A stretch of DNA of 64,000 nt, from assembly GCA_024220505.1 (NCBI GenBank), contig JAKZZE010000019.1:62001-126000 (forward strand), written 5' to 3'. Below the pieces are notes generated by a model that saw only the letters and a list, made by a program, of their open reading frames with translations, was not told the DNA's origin and made no database searches. Source of the DNA: Rhizopus arrhizus (taxonomy: Eukaryota; Mucoromycota; Mucoromycetes; Mucorales; Rhizopodaceae). The first letter of the stretch is position 1. Each line of letters starts with the position of its first letter. The position numbers and the translations under genes are program-made. Positions 8,538 through 19,612 of the stretch are shown here, one piece after another.

Positions 8538-11362
8538 ATGAACGCCACTAACAACAAAGTTAAATGCCAATGCACCAAATGCAGCAAATGTCCTGAAGGA
8601 TTCAAAATGATTGCCAAGAAAACCGCTAATACTCATAAGCGTATTGACAAAGTTGGAGAAGGTACTTTTTTTTAAAGAAATGCAGAAAGACTAAAGTGCA
8701 ATTAAAATAGTTTTGAGACAAAGAAGATTAGAAAATATCTTCGAGCAACCCACCAGTTCTACCGAAAAAAGCACGTTTGAAGGTATATTTATAAACACAC
8801 CCTTTTTTTTATTAAACAAATTTAGAATTCGACCTTGATGCTGACATGGATATCGACATGGAAGAAGAAATGACCAACGACCAACAACTGGAGTATCTCC
8901 TGGTCCTTTACCTTGTGCTTTTTCAAGCAAAGCACCTTTCTGTTGAAGCCGGTGAAGAACTGTTGGCCTTTCTTTCTTTCTTTGTTCGTGCCCTTGGCCA
9001 TGGCATGGAGATTCCTACAAAGATCTCCACTGCTCGTGCCATGGTCAATTATTCCTCTGCCAGTAGTGGTGTCTCCCGTTTCCTTGTCTGTTCTCTTTGT
9101 AGAAGTGTTTATGACACGGGAAGTTTGCATACCCGACTATGCCCTTTTGTCAGGTTTGCAAACAACCCCCACAGACAAGAGCGCCCATGTGGTAATTCAC
9201 TTTTTGTTGGCAGCAGCCTGAAGCCCGTCCTTGAGTTCCCGTACAACTCAATTGTCGAAACGTTGAAGAAGTTCTTTGTCCGTCCGAACTTTGAAACAGA
9301 AATTGAACAGTGGAGAGGTCGATATGTGGAGGAAGGTGTGTTGTATGACATTTATGATGGTAGAGTCTGGAATGAGATGGTCGACTCAGCTGGGGAGCCA
9401 TTTGTGAATAAAAGACGATCATTAATGGTGTCATTGAACGTTGATTGGTTTCAACCTAGTGATGGTATGCATTACTCTTGCGGTGGTGTATATCTCACTA
9501 TCAACAACCTTCCAAGGGGTTCCAGGATGAAGGTTTCCAACATCATCCTGGTTGGTATGATTCCTGGGCCTGGCGAGCCCACGGATGACCAGCTCCAAAA
9601 TTTCTTGCGACCAATGATTGCAGAGCTGAATACCTTGTACGGAGGTATGATGATGCCAACGTACCAGAACAGAAACGGTGAGATGGTACGTGTTGCTTTG
9701 ATGTCCGTTAACTGTGATATACCAGCAGCTCGTAAGGTAGCTGGATTCATGGGTCAATCCGCGCACAAAGCCTGCAACAAGTGTTCCACTGTGTTTTCGC
9801 GAATCAGTACTGGTGCAAATTCAACGAAGCCAGATTTTTCAGACTTTGACGATGAGCATTGGATTCTGCGAAACAATACCCAGCAGCGCCAAGAAGCATA
9901 TGCTTGGCTGAATGCCACTCACATTACACAACAAAGAACCCTGCAGACGGACACAGGAAGTAAATGGAGTGAACTTCACCGACTAGAATATTTTGATGTT
10001 GTAAGATTAACAACAGTTGATCCTATGCACAATTTATTTCTAGGTACGCCAAAACGAATGGTTGAAGTTTGGGTAGATCACGGGCTTCTTTCTACGGCTG
10101 ATTTCAAAGCCATGGCTGATGAATCAGCTTCAATTGCTATTCCATCACAGTACTGCAGAATCTCCAAAGGTATGCAACAAATATAAAAGAATTAATTATG
10201 TGATAATTCTGAACACTAATTTTTTGTATAAAAAAAAAACAAAAAAAAAAAAGGCAAGATTGAAAGTACTTTTAGCAATATGAAATCCGATGAATGGAGA
10301 ACGTGGTGTGTTGTGCTTTCGCCTTTTCTGTTAAAACAAAGACTAATCGGTGAACATTTCATCAATTGGATGCGATATGTAGAAGCAGTAAGATTGGTGA
10401 CTGGTCCTTTGATCACAATTGAAGAAATACACACAGCACATTCATTATTTAAGGCCTTTGGCAAGACTTGTGCTCAACTTTATGGAAAAACAAGTATAAC
10501 ACCAAATATGCATATGCACATGCATTTGAAAGAATGCTTTTTGGACTTTGGTCCCTCTTATGCCTTTTGGCTCTATGGTTTTGAACGCTTGAATGGTGAT
10601 GTCAAAAAGATAAATATCAATTACAAGACAGGCTTCGAAACTACTTATGTCACTATGCTTACACAAACAATACATACACAAGATCTTATACATTCATTAT
10701 CAACACTTATTAATACCAACAACGAAGACATGCTCCTACTACTCAACTTTATAAGGGAAATAGGCGAAGTTACGAATGACGAGAGTGGTCTAACGCCATT
10801 TGATTACGCTCAGTTCATAGACGGACCAAGTCTATTTAACCTGACAATTACTGGTAGTGAGCCTCTGCCACCAAAATCCCTTCCTTCAAAAACCAACAAC
10901 AAACAACAAATCTTATGCCCTGAACACTATGAAGTCTTACAAAATTATTATATGGATACCTATGAAACACCTATTATGAATACAATTAGTACAATGATAC
11001 AATCATTTAAGAAAATTAACTTGCTTGGACAACGTTACCAACAATCAGACAGTCATTCATCATCATCATACATTCAAGCCGTTGTAAATAACCAACTACG
11101 AATTGGTCAAATATTATATTTTTTTTCACATTCCTTCAACAATACCACTCATTATTTTGCATTCGTCAATTGGTACAGCCATGCGACCCAACATTTTCCC
11201 ACCTTTGATGGTACTGGCATCCAAGTGTGGAAGAATCAATTTGATCCAGTTACAAGCAGCAATATACTTCCAATTTACAGGATTTTCAACCCTGTTGCTA
11301 TATGTCCATATGTTGATAACCACCTTCTTACTCTCGCTCTGCCAAGAAGAATTTATATGTAA
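8538..11362 (+). CDS. CACTA transposase (Tnp2 / Transposase_21 type)
   Basis: Four exons, 8538-8661, 8732-8782, 8826-10169 and 10254-11362, join in frame to 875 aa. The N-terminus has a Cys cluster (KCQCTKCSKCPEG), probably zinc binding. The core has SVNCDIPAARKVAGFMGQ, then HKACNKC, and the hallmark DPMHNLFLGTPKRM followed by VEVWVDHGLL, characteristic of CACTA/Tnp2 transposases. The protein would bind the CACTG termini and cut and paste the element. All four splice junctions are GT-AG and keep phase, and no stop interrupts the frame, so it may be functional. The accessory gene lies convergently 181 bases downstream. Confidence 0.88.
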
Positions 11363-11543
11363 CAACTATGCTAAATTATTCAAACATTCTTTTATTATTA
11401 TTATTATTATTTATTTTACTAAAGAATCATTCAATAGACTATTATTGTTATTTTTTTTTGAAATTTTTATTCAATTTGCATAGACAACAAAAAGGCAGCA
11501 AAAAAAAAAAAGGAGGGAGAGAGAGAAAAGAGAAAGTAAACGC

Positions 11544-14433
11544 TTACTGCATAGGATTAGCAGCAGCAGAAGAGGAAAAGCCAAGGCCAGGAGAAGAAAA
11601 GGCCCAAGAGGGATAATCCTCATGGTCAAGGTTTGTGGGGAACTCCTTGTCGAAGTAGTCCACCACCCTTCTTGTTCTATTGATGATGCCTTTTTTCGAC
11701 AAGGAGTCTCTCCATGCTTTTTGAAGAGAAGCATGGAATTCGTCCACCTGTAGATTAATTAAAGGTACAGTAGGTGAAAAAATACGAGCAACCTCTGTTC
11801 GATTTGTCTTCATATCTTTTTATTTTCGTGTGTATATTTGCCAGAGCTTTGATGTCACACACACTAATTAGGGCAACAAAGATACATATCATACACTAAA
11901 GAGATTGACTCTACTTGAAGTACAAGCTTTTTAAAAAGGGAAAGACAGTCATAAAAAAGCCAATGATGATTTTTCAAAATTCGCTATGTTTATTTAATAT
12001 TTTCTATATCTTCCCTTTGCTTTAATAAGTGCTTCTACTTTGGCTGCCATACTATTGATGTGCCTCTTGCAAGCATTTGCATTGAGTTTATTTCGCTCTA
12101 CATCCTCAAATGGCTAAAGCTTTCTGACACCTCTTTCTCCGACTTCATGTGGTGTCAGATTAAGTTTGAGCTGATGCTAAACATGCTTTATATGATTTAA
12201 ATCCAGACTTTGAGCATACCAATAATTTATATACCTTACACTGATACCGCGTACCTATGGAGTTATGAATTTTAATTTATACTTTACGCCGCTATCACTC
12301 TGAAGGTATACATCGGACGTCTTCAAATAATAGTACTCTAACGTCTTCATGTAAATAATGCTAAGTATATGCAGACAAGCCGTTGAGTTTATGTTACCAC
12401 CATAAAGCTGACATGTCTAAGCTGGTCCCGGAGTAGCTATGTGACCGCATATGTTGGTCCTACAGCTGCTGTGCTTTACTGTAATGTCGATGTGATGAGG
12501 GAGCAAAATGTCATTTGATACTACCCCATAGTATTTTACTCCATCTGATCACTAGATGCTAATCTTTGCTGCAGCTGAGAACGCTACTGGTCGTCACTCT
12601 TGACTTGACCAGTTGCGATGCCTTTTTGCTCAGGCCATCTGCTTTTTTCAATGATCCTTTTTTAAAAATGCCTTCTTTTTTTTAGCTCTCGGTGGCACTT
12701 TATGGATCTCAGCGCGTTTACTCCTGAACGATACATCAACAAGTAACCAAACTTACCCAACTCCCTGAATAGCTCTTTCGCTACTGTTTGATGACCAGTA
12801 ATAATACACAGCTCGATATAGTACTTCATGACATAAGGGACAATAGCATGTCTTCCAGCCGACAGGTGTGAATTTCATGGAAAAAGCTTTTTAGCATATC
12901 TTTAAACTGTGCGAGAACGAACGTAATATTTATCTATGATATCCTCTAGCTTCATACTATTTAGTGATATATCTTTTATTTCTGGATTGCTTTTCCATTG
13001 GTATAGATTTAGGCATGATGATGAGAAGTAGTGAGAGAAGTTGAGTAAAAAAAAAGAAACCAAGGGCTCTTGAAGTCGCACTTGCTTTTATATGAATACA
13101 ATAAGGAACACTCACAGTTCCATACAAGTACGCTATATAGTCTTCCAATATGCTCTTTGTTGACTTAAATGTAAACGTATGATTACCGTACATAATTTAA
13201 GCTGGTCGGAAGTCAAATTTTTAAATTCGGATTCTCATTCCTCTCTCAATTTCCAGTATTGCTACATGAGACCTTTACTGTTTCAAGACACATGACCCCG
13301 AAAATATTCCATAGGAGTCTCAAGCCGGTAGTTGGCATGTACCTTTTGATATAGCGAAAAAAGTCGATTTTGCCAAAAGGTTGCTCGTATTTTTTCACCT
13401 ACTGTATATTAGAAAATAAATACTATAACAAAAATACTACTTACTGCTTTACTTCGAAAGAGTGGTCTTTTTACCACAAACACAGGACCATGTTCATCCT
13501 CAGGGCCATCTTCTTCCTCTGAGGTCCAATCGGCTATCAGAAGCTTTTTTCCAAAAGGAAAACGAGCTTCAAATTCCTCTGGGGCTGCATTGTAAGCATT
13601 TCGCCTCATGGCGAGCTTCTAATGTAAAGAAGTAATGTAAGTACTTGAAACACTATATATTTCAATTTTTCAATATTAATTACTTACTGCATGCACACGA
13701 CTACGACGCGTTGATTCTTCTGACGTAGCCGTCAGCCCCTTACTTTCTCTCACCATGTAGTTGAATTTGTTTCTGACCATGCTGCGCATGTCAGAAACAG
13801 TAATGCCAGCAGAAAATGGCTCCTTCTTGGCAGCTGCTACAAGCAAATCTCTGACCTTTGCGTTTTGCTTGTAGCGCAAGACCTCCTTCAGGTCAAAGGT
13901 GATACCCCGAGGGACCAGATGCTCTCTGTAGTACTTCAATATGAAAGCCTATATTTCAAAAAGGGTAAAACAAAAATTTAGTTATTATTTTGCACATGTT
14001 AATTTAGCTTTTAAATTCAAATTATACTGGTCAAGGCCCTATTCTCTTTGACCTCAGAAGGTTGCTGCTGAGGAGGCTGCTGTGGAGGCTGCTGCTGCTG
14101 CTGTTGCTGCCCTTGTTGTTGTTGTTGCAGCAATTGAGTTAGCTGCTCAATCTTCAGCTCCTGCCGACGTTGATTCTCCTCCTGTCGGCGTTGAATTTGC
14201 TCCTGCTGCTGCATCTGAGCAAAGATGGCCTCAAGGGTTGGGCCATTTGCAGAAGAGCCAACTGGGCCTTGAAGGCGAGAAGGCTCAAAGCTGTCAAAAG
14301 ACGCAACAGCAGTGGGAACAGGAGAAGAGGACGGGAGAACGGTGGATGATGATCCAGTAATGCTTGAAGATATTCTTGCCCTTTTAGGGGCATTACTGGG
14401 AACATTGATGGGGGTAGCGAGACGACGAGACAT
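11544..14433 (-). CDS. CACTA accessory protein (second element gene)
   Basis: Exons 14433-14028, 13948-13688, 13618-13445 and 11747-11544. The N-terminus has Ser-rich sequence, then a Gln/Arg coiled coil and a poly-Gln/Pro stretch. The middle part includes MVRNKFNYMVRESKG and KLLIADWTSEEEDG, followed by KRPLFRSKA and VDEFHASLQKAW. I recall similar tryptophan-acidic proteins beside fungal CACTA transposases, but the family is not named with certainty. The last three exons join perfectly in phase. The first exon ends one base past a codon while the second starts in phase 0, so the first intron model is wrong or the gene is slightly decayed. Intron 3 contains a whole Tc1 element. Confidence 0.6.
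11766..13406 (-). mobile_element. Tc1/mariner element inside an intron
   Basis: TA duplications at 11766-11767 and 13405-13406 flank a 1637-bp element with about 27-bp inverted ends that start CAGTAGGTGAAAAAATACG. It sits in the third intron of the accessory gene; without it the intron would be about 55 bases, the normal size here. A fragment of the same family occurs at 44860-45262. Confidence 0.9.
11994..13014 (-). pseudogene. Decayed Tc1 transposase
   Basis: The minus strand starts with MPKSIPMEKQS and ends with NANACKRHINSMAAKVEALI followed by KAKGRYRKY and a stop, which is the usual Tc1 C-terminus. Several stops and frame changes in between prevent translation. Expected length is about 340 aa. 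It is non-autonomous and would depend on another copy. Confidence 0.75.
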
Positions 14434-14564
14434 TTTTTCAAGATAAATTATATAAAAAGGAAGAAAGAAAAAAAACAAGAGTACAAAATAAACTAAAGAT
14501 GAACACAAAACAAGATGATAATTTTGTTTGTTCTACAAAAAAAGCGAAGAAAAAAAAAGCCTTT

Positions 14565-14569
14565 GGAGT
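14565..14569 (+). repeat. Left target-site duplication GGAGT
   Basis: GGAGT directly before the left LTR at 14570; the identical GGAGT follows the right LTR at 28100-28104. Confidence 0.9.
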
Positions 14570-14779
14570 TGAGATATTTGGTACTTATAATATGAAAACA
14601 GTAAGAAGTCAATAGCTAACAACTACTATTTATTAAGTAAGAAAAAGGAGAGGAACTAATAATTTAGAATGAACCCTGGATTATATTGTCTGACTATTAA
14701 TTATATAGTCTGACGTAGGCTTGACTGAGATCAATCATAAAATAATAAATAAAGACATCATTAATGACCAAACACGACA
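14570..14779 (-). repeat. 3-prime LTR of the chromovirus
   Basis: 210 bp from TGAGATATTT to AACACGACA, identical to 27890-28099. On the minus strand it is preceded by the purine-rich GGTAGGGGGTGA, a polypurine tract for plus-strand priming. Confidence 0.92.
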
Positions 14780-14855
14780 TCACCCCCTACCAGTTGGTAT
14801 CAACGTTTGGAAGTTGAATGGGAAGTGTTTGAACAGCTATAAATTTTTGTGTGAC

Positions 14856-17800
14856 CTAATTTCTCTTAATGCGCTTACTGTGCCTAAGATTATTATTTGC
14901 AGTCACGGTATTTTTTACGAAGCCTTCATGATGATCTGTTCTTCGATCAGAGCTTTCTTGATTTTGGTGTAGTCTTCGTTTGGGATATCTGGATAAAGTG
15001 TTGCCATTACGTTTGGATTGGCGTTTCTTTTTTTCTTTTGTATTGTGAGATTGTCTATTGTGCGACATGATTCCAGACTTTGACTGTTCATTCATGCTTG
15101 TCGTAGTCAATAATTTACTAGGGGTGTAGTCTGAGGGCAATTTTTGCTTTTTATTCTTTTCAGCCTCATTATTTTTCTTTTTTACTACTTCACCCTTTTG
15201 GTTTATGGATTTACCCAGTTTGCGCCAATAAATGTTAATGGACTCGGGATCAGTAAATGCTTCAGCAGTTAACCAGCTATCATCGTCTTTGCTGTAATTT
15301 TTCCAGCGTACGAGATATTCCCTGTTTCCAGGTTCGCCTCTATGATTGATGATTGCCTCCATTTCGTACAATTCATCTTTTGGAATGACTTCATCCTGTG
15401 AAATGATCTTTAATTCTTCTGGAGAATAATTTCGAGACATGAGCGTTTCGTCAACATCACGAAGTATATAAGCACCACCTTGTACTTGACGTACAACACG
15501 ATATGGACCTTTGTAAGCCGGGGAGAGACTATTGTACTGCTCTCTGTCACGCACCATTACGTAACTTCCTTCCGGGAATGTGGACTGACGATTTTTGCTG
15601 TCAGCTTTTTCTTTTTGCCTTTTGGTGTAAAGGTCGGTTCTATCCTGTATAGCAGGGAAGACCACTTGCGACATGTAGTCTATTCTTTTCAACAACTCAT
15701 CGTGCGGCATGTACTCCTTCTTTTTTAATTCACCAGCATCATCCCTGTATTCAATGAAGTCATTTATGTTGCGAGCAAACATCAATGAAAAGGGTGTGGT
15801 CTGCAAGCGTGTGGAGATCTTATTGTTGATCATGAGCTGTACAGATGGAATGTAATGATGCCAATCTTCAGTGGCACCTTCAAGGAACTTTGCTAATATT
15901 TTTTTAGCAGATTGAACATAACGTTCAGCAGCTCCATTTGCTGAGGGATGGTAAGGAGTGGTATATCTTTTGTCGATACCCATTGCATTGAATAGATTCT
16001 CTAAAATTTCATTTTTGAATTCAGAGCCGTTATCGCTACAAACAAAGTGTCTAGGATAGCCGAGTAAAGAAAATGTATCAACCATGGCACCTGCAACGGT
16101 TTTTGCCTTTTTGTCTACTAGGGGTTTCAACACGCAGAATCTGGTGCAAATGTCGACTAGAATCAACACATATGTATACATGTTGCTACTAGATTGAAAG
16201 GGCCCAATTAAATCAAAAGCATAGGCATCCCCAGGAACATAAGCGTAGACAGGTCGATGAGGATTATAACCCTTTTTAGCAATATTGTACTTTTGACAGG
16301 TATTGCACTTGCTTACATAATTTACTGCATCAGCTAATAAGTTTGGCCAATGTAGGTTTTGGTTATGGATTGATTTCACAATATGATCAGCTCCAAAGTG
16401 TCCGAATTTATGGACTCCATCAAGAATCTCTTGTCGATCCTCATGTGGTGGAGTGATATAGTCCTTGTCACTGAATTTGGTAGGACTTTGTACATAGAAC
16501 ACTTTTCGGTTCTCTTTTTTCATTTTTAATTCATGTTCCTTTTTTAGATTTGGTTTGTAAGCAAGGTTTTGGTGTTTTACTGTGCTACTATTAGAATCAC
16601 CCCCTGCCAGTTCTTTTTCAGGTGGAAAAAGACGTGAAAGAGCATCAGGTAAAACGTTTTGTACACCGGGTATATGGATGATGTCAAAATCATAGGACAA
16701 CAATGTGTCCATCCAACCCACCATCATGGGGTTGAGTTCATCTGATGTGAACAAGTATGTGAGCGCTCGATGATCAGAATATAAGGTAAAGTGATGACCA
16801 TATAAAAATTTGTGAAACTTTTTCAAAGCAAACACAATAGCGAGAAGTTCACGTCGAGTGACAGAATAGTTTCGCTCAGATTGGGATAAAGAACGTGCCA
16901 TGAAGCCTAGGTATCTGATGGTGGTAACAGTGAGTCCATCCGACTGTTTTTCGTCAAATTTTTGGAACAGAACTGCACCGATCCCAGTGTTGGATGCATC
17001 AGTGGCAACGTAGAGAGACTTAGCAGGATCGTAAGGACTCAAAACAACGTTGGAACATAATATGTCCTTGATGCTTTGAAAGTGAACTTGCAGTTCAGGT
17101 GTCCAATTAATATCATCGATGAACGCAACATTTCGTAACGCATCTAGAGGAGCAGTGAGTGTGGCAGCACAAGGGATATGTGCACGGAAGTAGTTGACAG
17201 TGCCCAACCATTGCATCATTTCTCTGCCGGTTTTAGGGCGGGGCCAGTCAGCAATATTTGTCAATTTGCGTGGATCCAAGCTTTTCCCTTTTTCAGAAAT
17301 GCAGAAACCCAACAGATGAACACTTCTTTTGCCAAAGTGACATTTCTGAGGATTGAGGATCATGTTATGTTGAGTGAGTCTATCAATGACAGCACTAACG
17401 GCTTGACAATGTTTTTCCATGGAATCACCTGGAGTGCCAATCACAATATCATCCACGTACACATGAACATTGGGTAGATCATTGAGAATGAGGTTCATGA
17501 TGCGCATGAAATGACTGGAGACATGTTTCAATCCGAATGGTGCTGAACGAAACATGTATTGTTTGTTTCTGTGAGTAAAAGTAGTTTTGACTTGATCTGA
17601 TTTACGAATTGGTAATCGATGAAATGCACTTTTGAGATCAAGTGAAGTAAAAATGGTAGAACCAGCAAGGTCATGGAAAATATCATCAATCAATGGTAAT
17701 GGATAGTTATCGGACTCCAGTAGAGCATTGATTTTACGAGGATCAATACACGGTCTGTAATCAGTGGGATTACCATTTGCATCCTTTTTTGGAGCAAATG

Positions 17801-19142
17801 TGATAGGACTATTCCATGGTGAGGGTGGCGCACGTATAATGACACCGTTCTCGAGCCATGTTTTTACAGCCTCATCAAAGATTGGCATCATCTTATTTGC
17901 AATAGGATACTGCCGGACGTGTGCATGTTTTCCATGAGGAGTATCTAACTTTACTACGGCTTCTGGTAGATTACATAAGGAATGAACATCAATCTGTTGA
18001 TTTTTATCAATGTGAGATTGCAGCGTCAGTAATAAAGCTTCATGTTCATCTGGTGTGCCAGCATTGGAAACATTTGGAATGTATTCTGAGTCTTCAATAG
18101 AGTCATCAAATTTGACTTTGTTGTCATCCCAATTAGTAGCAACACCAGTAAGGTGGATTCCTAAGATTGGTAATATATCCCTTCCGAAAATAGCGTCTAT
18201 CTTATCATGCATGTTCAAAACCTCAAATTCATGAGCTATAATTTGTCCTTTGTACCCGACATTTAACTTATCGGTCACTCCCACTCGTTTAACAGTTTTT
18301 TCTTTATCTGCTAACAGTAATGAACCATGAACTGGAATAACACTCAGTTTCAATTTATTAACAGCATTTTTACTTATGAAAGAAATATCTGCGCCTGTGT
18401 CGACGAGAGCTATTAATCTATGATCGTTCAATAAAAAAGGAGTGTGTAATGAGTAAGGGCTTTGAAGCATAGTGGGATGTGTCTCCTCTTTTGTTTTTAA
18501 ACTGTAGCAACGAACATTACCTTGCTTATGCTTCTTTTTCTCCTGAACTTGTTTCAACGCTTTCTGAAACGGACTGATAACTTCATCATCATTTAAAAGG
18601 TCATTCATAACCTCATCCGCAGGATGTGTTTGCATGATCTCTGATTCAGTAATGGTCTGTTTCTCGACCTTCTCAACATTATGAACCGCTATGCGTGAGT
18701 CATTTCTGTTGTGAACTTTCTCTTCAAATGATCTACGCCTTTGGGAAAAATTACCAGTATAGTTTTTGGGTGCATCTTTGTGTGCTCTAAAACCCGTATC
18801 TTTATTTATATAATGGTCACGACGTTTTTCCATTTCTCGACATTTGTCAAGGTGACCAGGGGTATATTTGTCCCCACAATAGCGACATTTAGGCATGCTG
18901 TGTGCGGGCCTTTTGTGAAAACTTCTTTCCCTATTCTTGTTTTCAGGAAAGTATCTCTGCTCGTCGCCATGAAACTTTCTTTGGCTGAAGGAAAAGATAC
19001 GATGCAAGGAGATTCCGGGCCGGGTATTCGTCCTACATAGATACCAATTATAGAAATCGACGCAAATAATTTTTCCGCATCGAATGGTGTCACTTTCGAG
19101 GCAGTCACGTTTAAACTCAGGTAGATATGGCGCTTGCAACAC
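14856..19142 (-). CDS. Chromovirus pol: protease, RT, RNase H, integrase, chromodomain
   Basis: Open frame of 1428 codons; roughly the first 50 residues come from the inverted arm of the inserted element, so true pol begins near 18991. It contains a zinc-knuckle-like CRYCGDKYTPGHLDKC, a protease with LVDTGADISFIS, an RT with SLDLKSAFHRLP and catalytic YVDD, an RNase H starting VATDASNTGIG, an integrase with an HHCC region (CNTCQKYN) and the D-D-E residues in FDLIGPF, CSDNGSEFK and NGAAERY, and a C-terminal chromodomain (EYLVRWKNYSKDDDSW). The chromodomain usually guides integration to marked chromatin. The pol part is free of stops, but the split from gag should abolish the natural gag-pol product. 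Confidence 0.92.
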   Translation of the reverse strand: MLQAPYLPEFKRDCLESDTIRCGKIICVDFYNWYLCRTNTRPGISLHRIFSFSQRKFHGDEQRYFPENKNRERSFHKRPAHSMPKCRYCGDKYTPGHLDKCREMEKRRDHYINKDTGFRAHKDAPKNYTGNFSQRRRSFEEKVHNRNDSRIAVHNVEKVEKQTITESEIMQTHPADEVMNDLLNDDEVISPFQKALKQVQEKKKHKQGNVRCYSLKTKEETHPTMLQSPYSLHTPFLLNDHRLIALVDTGADISFISKNAVNKLKLSVIPVHGSLLLADKEKTVKRVGVTDKLNVGYKGQIIAHEFEVLNMHDKIDAIFGRDILPILGIHLTGVATNWDDNKVKFDDSIEDSEYIPNVSNAGTPDEHEALLLTLQSHIDKNQQIDVHSLCNLPEAVVKLDTPHGKHAHVRQYPIANKMMPIFDEAVKTWLENGVIIRAPPSPWNSPITFAPKKDANGNPTDYRPCIDPRKINALLESDNYPLPLIDDIFHDLAGSTIFTSLDLKSAFHRLPIRKSDQVKTTFTHRNKQYMFRSAPFGLKHVSSHFMRIMNLILNDLPNVHVYVDDIVIGTPGDSMEKHCQAVSAVIDRLTQHNMILNPQKCHFGKRSVHLLGFCISEKGKSLDPRKLTNIADWPRPKTGREMMQWLGTVNYFRAHIPCAATLTAPLDALRNVAFIDDINWTPELQVHFQSIKDILCSNVVLSPYDPAKSLYVATDASNTGIGAVLFQKFDEKQSDGLTVTTIRYLGFMARSLSQSERNYSVTRRELLAIVFALKKFHKFLYGHHFTLYSDHRALTYLFTSDELNPMMVGWMDTLLSYDFDIIHIPGVQNVLPDALSRLFPPEKELAGGDSNSSTVKHQNLAYKPNLKKEHELKMKKENRKVFYVQSPTKFSDKDYITPPHEDRQEILDGVHKFGHFGADHIVKSIHNQNLHWPNLLADAVNYVSKCNTCQKYNIAKKGYNPHRPVYAYVPGDAYAFDLIGPFQSSSNMYTYVLILVDICTRFCVLKPLVDKKAKTVAGAMVDTFSLLGYPRHFVCSDNGSEFKNEILENLFNAMGIDKRYTTPYHPSANGAAERYVQSAKKILAKFLEGATEDWHHYIPSVQLMINNKISTRLQTTPFSLMFARNINDFIEYRDDAGELKKKEYMPHDELLKRIDYMSQVVFPAIQDRTDLYTKRQKEKADSKNRQSTFPEGSYVMVRDREQYNSLSPAYKGPYRVVRQVQGGAYILRDVDETLMSRNYSPEELKIISQDEVIPKDELYEMEAIINHRGEPGNREYLVRWKNYSKDDDSWLTAEAFTDPESINIYWRKLGKSINQKGEVVKKKNNEAEKNKKQKLPSDYTPSKLLTTTSMNEQSKSGIMSHNRQSHNTKEKKKRQSKRNGNTLSRYPKRRLHQNQESSDRRTDHHEGFVKNTVTANNNLRHSKRIKRN

Positions 19143-19612
19143 GAAAAAACCTCTTTTGAGCTAATCTCACAAAAACGATGCGGAGGGATTACTCTACCAA
19201 TATTTGTACAACATCAGCATCCGGCACCGCAATGAATGCGAATAATTTCTTCCAATCCAATGGTGGTATTTATAGACCTCTCACTGTAACACACAGGGAG
19301 ATACAGGCCTTTAAAGACGAAAAAACCCCCTGGTCGGACGGACATTATGCTACTAGGAAGGATTACAAGCCGAATTCTTGTTCTACCTATATGACAAGCT
19401 TACCCATAGGTAGAAACAGTGCTTCCGCATTTAATCATGATATTTACAAAGTGATCACATCGAAACTCAGCTTGATATCCGTCTTAAGGCGTGAAAAAAG
19501 TGCTTTTGCTGATGGACAAGAAATTGTGCAGGTAGACTGCAATCTGAATATTGCTTCTAGTTATACTTAAGATATTCTTACAGCCTCAGATGATATTTCT
19601 GCATTGACTGCT
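18992..19612 (+). repeat. Left 621-bp inverted arm with internal tandem units
   Basis: Reverse complement of 25876-26496 with no difference noticed. The arm is itself built of about four diverged units of roughly 150-165 bp: the motifs CGATGCAAGGAGATT and CGATGCGGAGGGATT, then GCAAATAATTT and GCGAATAATTT, then ACGAAAAAACC recur in order. A 130-codon frame (19178-19570, starting MRRDYSTNICTT) is open through three units and appears again in the other arm; whether it is translated is unknown. Confidence 0.85.

Noticed and set aside
14082..14360. Plus-strand Ala/Val-rich frame
   Set aside because: Antisense of the Gln-rich exon of the CACTA accessory gene.
14893..14910. TTATTTGCAGT resembling a CACTA terminus
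   Set aside because: It lies inside the coding end of the chromovirus pol and lacks the rest of the terminus; chance match.
19142..19142. Methionine at 19142 as true pol start
   Set aside because: The first about 50 codons are reverse-strand arm sequence of the inserted element; pol proper begins near 18991 as a continuation of gag.
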